64,000 nucleotides of DNA from NCBI RefSeq assembly GCF_023684385.1, contig NZ_JAGSOJ010000002.1:124001-188000 (forward strand). The letters run 5' to 3'. The notes below the pieces were generated by a model. It did no database searches. It was not told the DNA's origin and saw nothing but the letters and a program-made list of their open reading frames with translations. This DNA is from Oceanirhabdus seepicola (GTDB taxonomy: Bacteria > Bacillota > Clostridia > Clostridiales > Clostridiaceae). Of the stretch, positions 1 through 8,299 are shown piece after piece (the first letter of the stretch is position 1; each line of letters opens with the position of its first letter). The position numbers and the translations under genes are program-made.

Positions 1-267
1 CTAACTTCAATTATGAGAGAATTACCACAAGTATTGGTGAATGCTACGGTACCAAATAGTATGAAGGATATATATATAAAAGATAATGAGATAGCAGAAG
101 AGATTAGGAAGATAGAGATGGCTATGAATGGAGTAGGAAGAGTATTAATCAGACCTTCTGGAACAGAACCATTAGTTAGGGTTATGTTAGAGGGTGAGAA
201 TCAGAAGGAAATTGATAAATATGCTCATGAATTAGCAAAACTTATAGAAGAAAAAGCAAAGGCTTAG
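1..267 (+). CDS. glmM: Phosphoglucosamine mutase, C-terminal end (partial)
   Basis: This is the last 88 codons of a gene entering from the left edge; the frame is open from base 1. The phosphate-binding loop RPSGTEP of the alpha-D-phosphohexomutase fold is visible in the segment [17 protein letters not shown], which is characteristic of GlmM. The enzyme converts glucosamine-6-phosphate to glucosamine-1-phosphate in the cytoplasm for UDP-GlcNAc and peptidoglycan synthesis. The next plus-strand gene is glmS, which makes its substrate, so the two adjacent genes serve one pathway. Two hairpins follow the stop codon, so glmM is probably not co-transcribed with glmS. The catalytic serine region lies outside the window. 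Confidence 0.93.
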   Translation, partial: LTSIMRELPQVLVNATVPNSMKDIYIKDNEIAEEIRKIEMAMNGVGRVLIRPSGTEPLVRVMLEGENQKEIDKYAHELAKLIEEKAKA

Positions 268-322
268 AAAAGCACTTACGTGCTTTTAAATAGAGACACA
301 CCATTTTGTTGGTGTGTCTTTT
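268..322 (+). terminator. Tandem hairpins after glmM
   Basis: Two stems follow the stop codon directly. The first has 8-bp arms (aaaagcac / gtgctttt, 268-287). The second has 9-bp arms (gacacacca / tggtgtgtc, 295-318) followed by TTTTG. The second has the usual form of an intrinsic terminator. It also faces the end of the minus-strand gene at 336-878. Confidence 0.8.
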
Positions 323-335
323 GTAATGTATCAGT

Positions 336-878
336 TTAAGTATTAAGAGTGAGAATACAGGAGTGGTTTATTTCAAAATTTCCTTTAACTTGAGTGTTAT
401 CCACTAAAATAGCTCCAGTTTTAATCATTTCTTTAGCTTTTGTTCTGCTTATATTCGAGAATTTTGATGCAATTAATTTATCAAGGCGTATTCTACCCTC
501 AATAATATTCACATGTATTTCTATATAATCACATTCTTTTTGATGAATGTTATAAGACAGTTCATAAGATGGTTCACTATCAACATCTTTTGATGGGATT
601 AAGGAGAATAGTTTATCCATATCATATTTTTCTCCATCATCAAGTAGATTTTCTTTCATATTCTTGAATGATTTAAACTTTTTTAAAGTCTTATTCCAAG
701 TATGTCCTTTATCACATTTATATATTGCAAATCTATAAATATTATTACCATTAGCGTTTTCACGTCTGACTTTTGAATCCTTGAATTCAACTTTTTTGCC
801 ACAACTATGGCAATATCTGATTACAGACTCATCAGATTTTTTTCCTATGATATTCCAGTGTAAAGATAATTTTTCCAT
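336..878 (-). CDS. Zinc-ribbon plus S4-like RNA-binding domain protein
   Basis: This 180-aa protein has a putative zinc ribbon near the N-terminus (CHSCGKK at about 23-29 and CDKGH at about 55-59, i.e. CxxC plus C and H) and an S4-like segment at about 130-165 (IRLDKLIASKFSNISRTKAKE), the fold found in ribosomal protein S4, pseudouridine synthases and heat-shock protein Hsp15. The central part is acidic and unassigned. It probably binds structured RNA, but no catalytic domain is visible. The start is the ATG after a GGGGGT ribosome binding site. It stands alone on the minus strand, convergent with glmM. Gene-specific function is unknown; the domain assignment is from motif reading. Confidence 0.7.
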   Translation of the reverse strand: MEKLSLHWNIIGKKSDESVIRYCHSCGKKVEFKDSKVRRENANGNNIYRFAIYKCDKGHTWNKTLKKFKSFKNMKENLLDDGEKYDMDKLFSLIPSKDVDSEPSYELSYNIHQKECDYIEIHVNIIEGRIRLDKLIASKFSNISRTKAKEMIKTGAILVDNTQVKGNFEINHSCILTLNT

Positions 879-1038
879 AATATAATACCCCCTAAAAATA
901 TATATTAAAAAACACCACTAAAAATGCGTAGTGAAAATATGAAGATGGAATTGTTTATGCACTCCACAAGTATTTGAGCATATAATATAAATGAAATGAA
1001 AAAAGATGTTAAAATTTTGGAAAGGATTCTGTTATAAA

Positions 1039-1067
1039 TTGAAATAAAGCTTAAAAGGCTTTATAAT
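1039..1067 (+). promoter_or_regulatory. Sigma-A type promoter for glmS
   Basis: TTGAAA (1039-1044), a 17-bp spacer and a perfect TATAAT (1062-1067). Transcription would start near 1074, leaving a leader of about 260 nt that contains the glmS ribozyme. In the rest of 879-1130 I see no gene. Confidence 0.75.
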
Positions 1068-1130
1068 AAAACTTGGACTCATAGATAAGATAACTTTAAA
1101 TGTGGAGGTGAAATTTTAAATAGAGTATTA

Positions 1131-1276
1131 ATTAGAGCTCCTGGAGTCGGTATGATACTGACTTGACGCGGGTGGGATTTAGCGAGTATTCGGAGGATTA
1201 TCCCACGGCATAAGTACTGTCGATATAACTGGCAAATACCAGAGGTGACTTTGGGGACAAATTCAGTGAAGTACTA
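1131..1276 (+). promoter_or_regulatory. glmS ribozyme riboswitch
   Basis: The conserved core of the GlcN6P-activated self-cleaving ribozyme is recognisable: acttgacgcgggtggg (around 1161-1176), agcgagtattcggagga (1181-1197), tcccacgg, and the 3' segment aggtgactttggggacaaa (1243-1261). Cleavage is expected at A1136|G1137 in attagagctcctgg. In known examples glucosamine-6-phosphate acts as a coenzyme for cleavage, the downstream mRNA is then degraded by RNase J, and GlmS production falls. The location directly upstream of glmS fits. The exact ends are approximate. Confidence 0.93.
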
Positions 1277-1337
1277 ATAAAAAGTTAATCTTTTATGATG
1301 TTCTTAAAAATAAAATATTGAAAGGACGTTATAGAAT

Positions 1338-3164
1338 ATGTGTGGAATAGTAGGTTATTTTGGTAAAGAGAGAGCAGCAGAGATTTTGGTAGATGGACTT
1401 GAGAAGCTTGAGTACAGAGGATATGATTCATCTGGAATAGCAGTATTTCAGAATGGAGATATTGATGTAATTAAGTGTAAGGGAAGAATCCAAAATCTAA
1501 GGGATAGACTTGAGAGTGAAGATATGAGCGGAGTTAAAGGGATTGGTCACACAAGATGGGCAACTCATGGAGAACCATCAGATTTGAATGCACATCCTCA
1601 CACTAACAAAGATGGATCAATAAGTATAGTTCACAATGGTATCATTGAGAATTATATGTATCTTAAAGAGTGGTTAGGTGGAAAAGGGTACGAGTTCTTA
1701 TCGGAGACTGATACTGAGGTTATTCCAAACCTTATCGATTACTACTATAATGGAGATCTTTTCGAGGCTATAGTTAAAGCTACTAACAAGATGGAAGGTA
1801 GTTATGCTATTGGAGTACTTTGTAAGAATGAGCCTGATAAGATGATAGCAGTAAGAAAAGATAGTCCGCTTATTGTTGGTAAAGGAGAGGGCGAAACGTT
1901 CATAGCTTCAGATGTTACGGCTGTACTGAAATATACCAGAGAAGTTTATTATATTGATGATAATGAATTTGCAGTTATAGATAATGATGGGGTGAAAATT
2001 CTTAACGAAGATGGAATTGAAATCGACAAAGAGATTAGCCACATCACTTGGGATGCAGCAGCTGCTGAAAAAGGTGGATATGAGCATTTCATGATTAAAG
2101 AGATACATGAGCAACCAAAGGCTATTAGAGATACAATGACGTCAAGAATCGCTTTAGGAGAAGATGTTAAGCTTGATAATATCGAGATTACTAAAGAAGA
2201 TCTTGAGAAGATTAATAAGGTTTATATAGTCGCTTGTGGTACTGCATATTATGCAGGAGTTGTAGGTAAGTATGTTATTGAGAAGATGGCCAAGATATCT
2301 GTAGAGACAGATGTGGCATCTGAGTTTAGATATAGAGATCCATTGATTGATGAAAATACACTTATGATAGTTGTGAGTCAATCAGGGGAAACAGCAGATA
2401 CTTTAGCAGCACTTAGATTAGCTAAGAAATCAGGTGCTAGAGTAATGGTAATTACAAATGTTGTTGGAAGCACAATGGCAAGGGAAGCAGATGATGTATT
2501 CTACACATGGGCAGGACCAGAAATAGCAGTAGCATCAACTAAAGCGTATGTAACACAGATGGTAGCACTTGATATCCTTGCATTACATCTTGCTAGGCTT
2601 AAAGGGACAATAACTAAGGAAGAAGGAGAAGAGTTTAAGAAAGAACTATTAGCTCTTCCTGAAAAGGTTGAAGATGCCCTTAAGCATAAAGAGGTTATCC
2701 AAAAGTTTGCATCTAAGAACTACCATGTTAAAGATATGTTCTTCTTAGGAAGAGGAGTAGACCATGCAGTAGCATTAGAGGGTGCCCTTAAACTTAAGGA
2801 ACTTTCATATATCCACGCTGAAGCATATGCTGGAGGAGAGTTAAAACATGGACCAATAGCGCTTATTGAAGATGGTACACCAGTTGTTGTAGTAGCAACA
2901 CAAGAGAAAATATTTGATAAGATGGTTAGCAACATCAAAGAGGTTACTACTAGAGGTGCAAAGGTGCTAGCGTTTGCAACAGAAGGGCATGAGGAAATAG
3001 AGAAATCTGTTAATTCAGCTTTATATGTTCAAAAAACTCATCCATTATTAACACCAGTTGTTTCAATCGTACCACTTCAATTGTTCTCATACTATATGGC
3101 ACTTGAAAAAGGATGCGATGTGGATAAGCCTAGAAACCTTGCTAAGTCGGTTACAGTTGAATAG
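1338..3164 (+). CDS. glmS: Glutamine--fructose-6-phosphate aminotransferase (isomerizing)
   Basis: The 608-aa protein is full length for GlmS. Met is followed directly by Cys2 (MCGIVGYFG), the N-terminal nucleophile of the class II glutaminase domain (about 1-220). Two SIS sugar-isomerase domains follow (SQSGETADT and VASTKAY in the first, a second at about 455-590), and the C-terminus PRNLAKSVTVE carries the conserved lysine. It makes glucosamine-6-phosphate from fructose-6-phosphate and glutamine in the cytoplasm, the entry step to amino-sugar synthesis. Expression is controlled by the leader ribozyme. The start is fixed by Cys2 and by a GAAAGGA site upstream. Confidence 0.98.
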   Translation: MCGIVGYFGKERAAEILVDGLEKLEYRGYDSSGIAVFQNGDIDVIKCKGRIQNLRDRLESEDMSGVKGIGHTRWATHGEPSDLNAHPHTNKDGSISIVHNGIIENYMYLKEWLGGKGYEFLSETDTEVIPNLIDYYYNGDLFEAIVKATNKMEGSYAIGVLCKNEPDKMIAVRKDSPLIVGKGEGETFIASDVTAVLKYTREVYYIDDNEFAVIDNDGVKILNEDGIEIDKEISHITWDAAAAEKGGYEHFMIKEIHEQPKAIRDTMTSRIALGEDVKLDNIEITKEDLEKINKVYIVACGTAYYAGVVGKYVIEKMAKISVETDVASEFRYRDPLIDENTLMIVVSQSGETADTLAALRLAKKSGARVMVITNVVGSTMAREADDVFYTWAGPEIAVASTKAYVTQMVALDILALHLARLKGTITKEEGEEFKKELLALPEKVEDALKHKEVIQKFASKNYHVKDMFFLGRGVDHAVALEGALKLKELSYIHAEAYAGGELKHGPIALIEDGTPVVVVATQEKIFDKMVSNIKEVTTRGAKVLAFATEGHEEIEKSVNSALYVQKTHPLLTPVVSIVPLQLFSYYMALEKGCDVDKPRNLAKSVTVE

Positions 3165-3276
3165 ATTTGATAATAAATATAATTTGATTGTGGGTTTCTA
3201 AAAAAGAGTAATCGTTTTAAAAATAACTAATCTAAAACGATATTAAAAATTGAGATATAAACCTTAGAAATATACA

Positions 3277-3316
3277 GGGTCTGTGATTAGTACAATTCTA
3301 ATTGCAGACTCTTTTG
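3277..3316 (+). terminator. Terminator after glmS
   Basis: A stem of about 12 bp with G-U pairs (gtctgtgattag / ctaattgcagac), loop tacaatt, followed by TCTTTT. It closes the glmS unit before the next plus-strand gene. Confidence 0.8.
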
Positions 3317-3346
3317 GATTAAGAAATTAATGGGAGGGGAATTAAT

Positions 3347-4123
3347 ATGATTTTCGATTCACATATACACACGGTACTTTCAGGGGACAGCGAGCTTAAG
3401 CTTGTTGATGCAATAAAGAGAGCTGACGAGCTTGGAATAGGAATGGTTTTAACGGAGCATATGGATATAAATGATTATGAAGAAAGTTATTGCGATGTTG
3501 ATCTAGATAAGTTTTATAGTGAATATTCAAAATTCAGAGGGGACAAGCTTCTGTTTGGAATAGAACTTGGTCTAAGAAAAGAAGCAGTTGAGAGAAATAT
3601 TGAGATTATAAATCAAAGAGATTTTGATTTCATATTATGCTCTGTTCATTCACCCTATGATATTGAAAACATATATGAGTTTTATGATTCAGAAAGAAGT
3701 AAAAAAGAAGCTTATAGTCTTTATTTTGAATCTATGATAAAAAGTATAAAAGAAAATGAGTACTTAGACTCTCTTGCTCACATCGACTATATTGCAAGAT
3801 ACTTAAAATATGATGATAAAGAGCTTTATTACCATGAACATAAGACTTTGATTGATGAAGCCCTTAAGGAAATAGCTTTAAGAGATAAGTCCATGGAGAT
3901 AAGTACCAAGAGAATAGGCAATAAGAAATCAGCTGAGGAACTTATAAAGATATATAAGAGGTTCAGAGAACTTGGTGGTAAGACAGTAACTATAGGGTCT
4001 GATTCACATCATGTAGATGCTATTGGAAATAACTTTAAACTAGCATTGGAGATTGCTGAAATGAGTGGACTTAAGCCTGTTTATTATAAGAATAGGAAGA
4101 GAGAGTATTTTTCAAGTATATAA
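3347..4123 (+). CDS. PHP-domain phosphoesterase, HisJ-like
   Basis: The 258-aa protein begins MIFDSHIHT, the first HxH metal motif of the PHP (polymerase and histidinol phosphatase) superfamily, followed by LTEHMD (about 36-41), CSVHSPY (about 101-107) and a final IGSDSHH (about 222-228). These residues would bind two or three metal ions in a cytoplasmic phosphoesterase. Full-length similarity to the protein at 15265-16047 shows the two are paralogues. No histidine-biosynthesis genes are nearby, so histidinol-phosphatase activity is only one option; another small phosphate ester is equally possible. The ribosome binding site is GGGAGGGG. Confidence 0.85.
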   Translation: MIFDSHIHTVLSGDSELKLVDAIKRADELGIGMVLTEHMDINDYEESYCDVDLDKFYSEYSKFRGDKLLFGIELGLRKEAVERNIEIINQRDFDFILCSVHSPYDIENIYEFYDSERSKKEAYSLYFESMIKSIKENEYLDSLAHIDYIARYLKYDDKELYYHEHKTLIDEALKEIALRDKSMEISTKRIGNKKSAEELIKIYKRFRELGGKTVTIGSDSHHVDAIGNNFKLALEIAEMSGLKPVYYKNRKREYFSSI

Positions 4124-4435
4124 ATTAATGTAATAGTATATTTCAATATTGGGTCTTTGATTTCTGAGGTTGGTTCTTGGAATCAAGGGCTTTTTCAATG
4201 CCTGAAACTCTTAAGGTATATGAAAAACAGAGTCAAAACAATATTATGTGTTTTTCTTAACAAACTCAGCAAGAAGAATTCTACAGGAAATTATGTGAAT
4301 TTATGATACGAATTCTGGGAATAAGCTGAAATATAGTTAAACTAATAAATGAAAATGTAACGCTTGTCAAATAATGGAATATAATGGTATTGAAGATTAA
4401 AAATATAGCAAAAGAAGAGATTAAGGAGGTAAAAA
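4124..4435. other. Intergenic stretch after the PHP gene
   Basis: It starts with the hairpin terminator at 4151-4195. From 4196 to 4425 I find no ORF with a ribosome binding site and no strong repeat. The segment ends with the TTAAGGAGG site of the next gene. Confidence 0.5.
4151..4195 (+). terminator. Terminator after the PHP gene
   Basis: Arms gtctttgatt and aatcaagggc pair with G-U wobbles and are followed by TTTTT. The hairpin after the paralogous gene at 16063-16108 has the same form. Confidence 0.8.
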
Positions 4436-4921
4436 ATGTCTGGTTATAATGATTCGAGAAATGGAGGATGTTTTTGTTATATAGAATGTTATTTTATTAG
4501 AATAATAAAGTTGCTAAAACAAATAAGAGATTGTGCATGCAATGGTGGTGGAAATGGAGGAATTTGTAAATCCAATAATACCTTGATTAATGAGACTGAC
4601 CTTACTCAAGTGGTTGTGGATATTTCTGAAAGTGCACAACTAATTACAGCAATTATTGGATCATGGCAGGAACAAACTGGTGGATCAAATTTAGTAACTA
4701 TAGAAATTGGAACAGGTACAACTGGTATGAGTGCAAGCTTTTCAAAAGTTTTTGAAGTAGATTCATTTGCATCTGTAGCAAATGAAAAAGAGGCAAATTT
4801 TAGCTTTTCTTTAACTCATCCGCTTTTGGTTGAACCAGGTACTGGAGAATCTGTAAAAGTCAGATTAACAGGTCCTAATATTGATACAGTTAAATTTAAT
4901 ATTCTTTCTTGTGATGCTTAA
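4436..4921 (+). CDS. Uncharacterised protein with Cys/Gly-rich head and beta-rich body
   Basis: I do not recognise this 161-aa protein. The first 45 residues hold a cluster of cysteines (GGCFCYIEC, DCACNGGGNGGIC) around a short hydrophobic helix. Residues 46-161 are rich in T, V, S and G and read as a beta-sandwich (VVVDISESAQLITAIIG, LVTIEIGTGTTG, VKVRLTGPN). It has no signal peptide. Such a head-plus-beta layout recalls spore-surface or exosporium proteins, but that is inference. It has a strong TAAGGAGG ribosome binding site and appears monocistronic. Confidence 0.75.
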   Translation: MSGYNDSRNGGCFCYIECYFIRIIKLLKQIRDCACNGGGNGGICKSNNTLINETDLTQVVVDISESAQLITAIIGSWQEQTGGSNLVTIEIGTGTTGMSASFSKVFEVDSFASVANEKEANFSFSLTHPLLVEPGTGESVKVRLTGPNIDTVKFNILSCDA

Positions 4922-4930
4922 TAATTTATA

Positions 4931-4954
4931 AGGAAGGGCATTTAATGTCCTTCC
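4931..4954 (+). terminator. Hairpin after the Cys/Gly-rich gene
   Basis: Perfect arms aggaagg / ccttcct flank an AT-rich loop ten bases after the stop codon. No clear T-run follows, so termination is uncertain. Confidence 0.45.
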
Positions 4955-5030
4955 TACTCATATGAATTTAAAATAATTGAATCATTATTGTGATAATTTT
5001 TATGTCTATTCTTATCTTTACGGTTTTAGA

Positions 5031-5516
5031 TTAGTCTAAAAATTTTTCCATATTGATGCTAAATGGTTCAAAACCTACTTTTTCATATAATGAAATTGCA
5101 TTTTTATTATAACCAAAAACATGGAGGGCAATTTTAGCTACATTTAGTTCTGAAGCTTTTTTATCTACTAAAGACATTGAAATTTTTCCGTAACCTTTTC
5201 CTTGGTACTGATTAAATATTCTAATTGAAGCTATAAATAGTTCTTTTATATTGTTATTCTCTCTAGCAATTAGCCATAAAGTTCCTATCTGGTTATTGCT
5301 TTCAGATTCAATAATACTGTATAAATAATTATTCTCAGTGTTTAATCCATCTGAGAGATAAGAATCAAAGGTTTTTGTTGCTTGGCTATAAGCTTCTTCC
5401 TTTGGTGTATTAAACACTTTATTCAGGTCTTCTGCATAATTCTCATTCTCTAATTTATAGAATTCTTCAAATTCACTTTCAGTCATTTTAACAAATTTAA
5501 TTATAGTTTCTTCCAT
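5031..5516 (-). CDS. GNAT-family N-acetyltransferase
   Basis: This 161-aa protein has the Gcn5-related acetyltransferase layout. Acetyl-CoA motif A appears as QYQGKGYGKISMSLVD (about 105-120), preceded by strand FIASIRIF and followed by the usual C-terminal NKNAISLYEKVGFEP. The family moves an acetyl group from acetyl-CoA to an amine of a small molecule or protein; the acceptor cannot be read from sequence. The start ATG follows AAGGAG with 9-nt spacing. It stands alone on the minus strand. Confidence 0.88.
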   Translation of the reverse strand: MEETIIKFVKMTESEFEEFYKLENENYAEDLNKVFNTPKEEAYSQATKTFDSYLSDGLNTENNYLYSIIESESNNQIGTLWLIARENNNIKELFIASIRIFNQYQGKGYGKISMSLVDKKASELNVAKIALHVFGYNKNAISLYEKVGFEPFSINMEKFLD

Positions 5517-5851
5517 AATATTAATCTCCTTATTATATTATTCAATACATAAATATATATAATTGTATATGGAATATTATAACATAAATGTAATTGATGA
5601 AATCACATGTAATACTGTTTATTTATTTTAAACTGGAAGGGGATTATATGAAAATATCGTTTGTAAAATTAGTGATAATGAGATTGAAAGAAAATAGTTG
5701 AGGAACTGATAATCTTAGATAATCTGTATGAAAACTTATATTTTATTTAAAGTTGTATGTTTATGAATCAATAAAAATTGGAATTGCATATACTGAATAA
5801 AGAGATTATTTTATTGCATAAGCTTAAAAAGTAAGAAAAGGAGGAATGGTT
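5517..5851. other. Intergenic stretch upstream of the Tyr-rich peptide
   Basis: It holds the promoter region of the minus-strand acetyltransferase and a possible 17-codon ORF at 5648-5701. Otherwise I see nothing gene-like. Confidence 0.4.
5648..5701 (+). CDS. Possible 17-aa peptide
   Basis: An ATG follows a good GGAAGGGG site at the right distance and opens a short frame, MKISFVKLVIMRLKENS. It could be a real microprotein or the head of a decayed gene. Nothing else supports it. Confidence 0.2.
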   Translation: MKISFVKLVIMRLKENS

Positions 5852-5992
5852 ATGTTCTTATTACCATTACTATCATTATTCGCAGTCGGACGGGCATTTG
5901 GAGGATATAGACCTTATTACCCATATTATTATAGGCAACCTCAATATTATTATAGGCAACCTCAATGTTGGAATTGCTATAGAGGATATTAG
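5852..5992 (+). CDS. 46-aa Tyr/Pro/Gly-rich small protein
   Basis: An AAAAGGAGG site with 7-nt spacing drives a 46-codon frame starting MFLLPLLSLFAVGRAFGGY. The first 16 residues are hydrophobic. The rest is Tyr-rich with an exact heptad repeat YYYRQPQ in two tandem copies, and it ends CWNCYRGY with a CxxC. A strong terminator follows. Composition like this is typical of small spore-coat or other cross-linked structural proteins, where Tyr and Cys allow cross-linking; that role is inference. It is too short for many gene finders. Confidence 0.7.
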   Translation: MFLLPLLSLFAVGRAFGGYRPYYPYYYRQPQYYYRQPQCWNCYRGY

Positions 5993-6052
5993 ATAGGAAC
6001 ATTGCTTTCACAGCAAAAGATAAGTATATATGACACATAATAAACCATATTT

Positions 6053-6105
6053 AAAGCCATGGATTTTCAGGTTATAAACATCTGAAGTTTCATGGCTTTC
6101 TTTTA
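6053..6105 (+). terminator. Terminator after the Tyr-rich peptide gene
   Basis: A long stem: aaagccatg pairs with catggcttt and, inside it, attttcag pairs with ctgaagtt around loop gttataaacat. CTTTTAT follows. Confidence 0.85.
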
Positions 6106-6178
6106 TGGGGAATATGAAGAGGGGTGTTCATTAAAATTAGATTTGCCCTGTTCCAAGTAAAATAAAGGCATTCGTTTA

Positions 6179-6224
6179 GATACGTAATTTAGATTAAGAT
6201 CTATTTGCGTGTCTTTTTATTTTC
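6179..6224 (+). terminator. Terminator-like hairpin
   Basis: gatacgtaattt pairs imperfectly with ctatttgcgtgtc and is followed by TTTTTATTTT. No gene with a clear ribosome binding site ends just before it, so it may belong to a lost gene or act as a second stop for the upstream unit. Confidence 0.45.
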
Positions 6225-6435
6225 GAGATATAGAGGAGAAACATGAACTAAAAGCCATATATAACATTTTGAATAATAATGATAAATATTGAATTAATTT
6301 CTATATATGTGTATAATTAAGCTGTAACAAAAATGTAAAATATAAAATATATAGAAGTAAATTGTAATATTTTTTACTTCTTTAAATAAAGATGTGCTGA
6401 AAGAAAGTTATGTATATAAAGTTGAGAAAATTATC

Positions 6436-6467
6436 AATACGATAATCAAATAAATGATTATCGTATT
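6436..6467. repeat. Perfect 13-bp inverted repeat
   Basis: aatacgataatca (6436-6448) and tgattatcgtatt (6455-6467) are exact reverse complements around the 6-base spacer aataaa. No T-run follows, so it looks more like an operator or a transposon-tip remnant than a terminator. Confidence 0.6.
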
Positions 6468-6490
6468 AATTCTAACTGAGTATTATCAAA

Positions 6491-6595
6491 TGTTTAAGAT
6501 CTAGATTAAGTGAAGATGAGTATGATGCAGAGGTAATGGGAACAATGAAATCTTGTAAATCTAAATTAAATGATTTTTTAATTGGATATGATTAA
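6491..6595 (+). pseudogene. Decayed coding fragment
   Basis: A frame without start codon reads LRSRLSEDEYDAEVMGTMKS and continues to a TAA at 6593. The preceding coding-like stretch TEYYQMFK is in another frame, as expected after a frameshift. It looks like the C-terminal end of a small broken gene; I do not recognise the family. Confidence 0.25.
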
Positions 6596-6698
6596 ATGGC
6601 TAATGAGAATACTGATTTAACTGCTAATTAAATATATAAATAATTTAGCAACAGTACAAATATTTAATCATAATATTACAATTATTGGGGGGAATGAT

Positions 6699-8243
6699 AT
6701 GAAAGGGTTAAAAAGTAGAACAAAATTCATTGTTTATATTTTAGTTTTAATATTGATATTTGTGGGATATCAATTTCAACAACAAGTGGAGATAATGAGA
6801 CAACCACCCTCTGAAAAATGGGGAAAAGAGGTTAATATTTCCAATGGAAAAGTAACTAGAAATATGAAGTTAATTAAATATGGATATAATTATATTGCCC
6901 TTCATAATGATGATTTTAATTATAAAATTATAGAGTTTGATTATTTAGGTAATGTGATTAAGGCAAACGAAATTCAATCTGATGATTTGAATGGAATATA
7001 TGATCTTTCTCTTAATCTTAAAGATGATTTTATATACATAAATGCGTTGACAAAAGGTAAGGATGTTATATATTTAGAAACCTTGAAATTAAATAACAAT
7101 TTGCAACTTATATCTTGTGAAACAGAAGTTTTACCTAATAATAAATGTTTTGAGCATATTGATGAAAATATTTTTATAACCTCAGACCAACACCATATTG
7201 AAATTCATGATTATAAGACAGGTGAAACTAAAAAGGTTCAAGTCCCTTTGGCATTAGATGAGGTTATGGGTATAAAAATAAATGATGAATATTTGATAGT
7301 TTATCATGCTGAAGATGAGTATTTTTATTACTTTACTTATAATAATGGAAAAATCTCTGAAGCAAAACCTTTCTTAAAAGTCAAAAAGGGAGTTAGTACT
7401 TCCTATAACCAGCCTGTAATTGCTTCAGATGGTAATAATTTTTATTTTATAACTGATATTATAAAGAAAGGTGGATATTTTAATACTTTGTTTTCACAAG
7501 TAAATATACAAAGTGGTAATGCATCAAAATATGTTTTTAGTAATTTAATTATGAAAAATTTGAAAGGATTCTACTCGCAAGATGGTGGTAGATTTATCTA
7601 CACATCTCCATCAAAGCAAGTAGTTGATATGATTATAAAAGATGGGAAAATAATTGAAGAAAAAAATATATCTAGATTATCTTCATTGAATATAAACTCG
7701 TATCTAATTGATGATATAGCTATTTTTGCGAATTTTGAAAGTAAAGATTTTTATAATGTATATGTTTCATCCATAGGAGAAGAGTATAAAATCAAGAACA
7801 ATATTCTAAGAAAAGTCGATATAAAAATGGCTGCGGAAAAAGAAATTAAGTCCTTATTTAATGTGATTACATATTTCTTTTTGCTTGGGACAGCATGGGT
7901 TCTTCCTCTTTTTGCAGCAGCATGTATATATAGTCTTATCAGTTTTAGACTTGTAAAGAAAAATAAAATCAAATCATATTTGGTTTTCAGCCTTATTGGA
8001 ATATTATTTACAACTTTTGAAATTTTTAATTATTACTACTCAAGGAGACTAATTCATTATGGAATTCTACAGAATCCTATAATTGGTATATCAGTGAGTG
8101 TGATTATAAGCGCAAGCATTTATGGATATTATTTATATAAATACAATAAAGATACTGAAGGGCTGTTTATGGAAAGATTTCTTCCACCTTTACTAGTAGA
8201 TACATTACTTATATTAGTATTATTTGTTCCCTTTGGGCTGTAA
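6699..8243 (+). CDS. Membrane protein with large extracytoplasmic domain
   Basis: I do not recognise this 514-aa protein. It has an N-terminal membrane segment (about 9-25), an external domain of about 360 residues with beta-propeller-like short strands (repeated YxxIxFD / YFY / IVYH patterns), then four C-terminal membrane helices (about 390-412, 424-443, 458-477, 496-513). The gene lies 57 bp upstream of an OppC-type permease in the same direction with no terminator between them, so the two probably form one operon. The ribosome binding site is TTGGGGGGAA. Its role may be export or sensing linked to that permease, which is inference. Confidence 0.78.
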   Translation: MKGLKSRTKFIVYILVLILIFVGYQFQQQVEIMRQPPSEKWGKEVNISNGKVTRNMKLIKYGYNYIALHNDDFNYKIIEFDYLGNVIKANEIQSDDLNGIYDLSLNLKDDFIYINALTKGKDVIYLETLKLNNNLQLISCETEVLPNNKCFEHIDENIFITSDQHHIEIHDYKTGETKKVQVPLALDEVMGIKINDEYLIVYHAEDEYFYYFTYNNGKISEAKPFLKVKKGVSTSYNQPVIASDGNNFYFITDIIKKGGYFNTLFSQVNIQSGNASKYVFSNLIMKNLKGFYSQDGGRFIYTSPSKQVVDMIIKDGKIIEEKNISRLSSLNINSYLIDDIAIFANFESKDFYNVYVSSIGEEYKIKNNILRKVDIKMAAEKEIKSLFNVITYFFLLGTAWVLPLFAAACIYSLISFRLVKKNKIKSYLVFSLIGILFTTFEIFNYYYSRRLIHYGILQNPIIGISVSVIISASIYGYYLYKYNKDTEGLFMERFLPPLLVDTLLILVLFVPFGL

Positions 8244-8299
8244 TTAAATTGTTAATAATCTTTAAAGTGAATAAGACGGATTTATAAAGAGGGGGTTAT

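Larger units (their letters stand above)
5993..6698. other. 706-bp gap with hairpins and a gene remnant
   Basis: It contains the strong terminator at 6053-6105, a second terminator-like hairpin at 6179-6224, a perfect inverted repeat at 6436-6467 and a decayed coding fragment at 6491-6595. The last part (6600-6690) is the AT-rich promoter and GGGGGG ribosome binding region of the next gene. Confidence 0.6.

Noticed and set aside
5850..6038. A minus-strand frame over the Tyr-rich peptide gene
   Set aside because: It has no ribosome binding site, while the plus-strand 46-aa frame has AAAAGGAGG, a coherent composition and a terminator.
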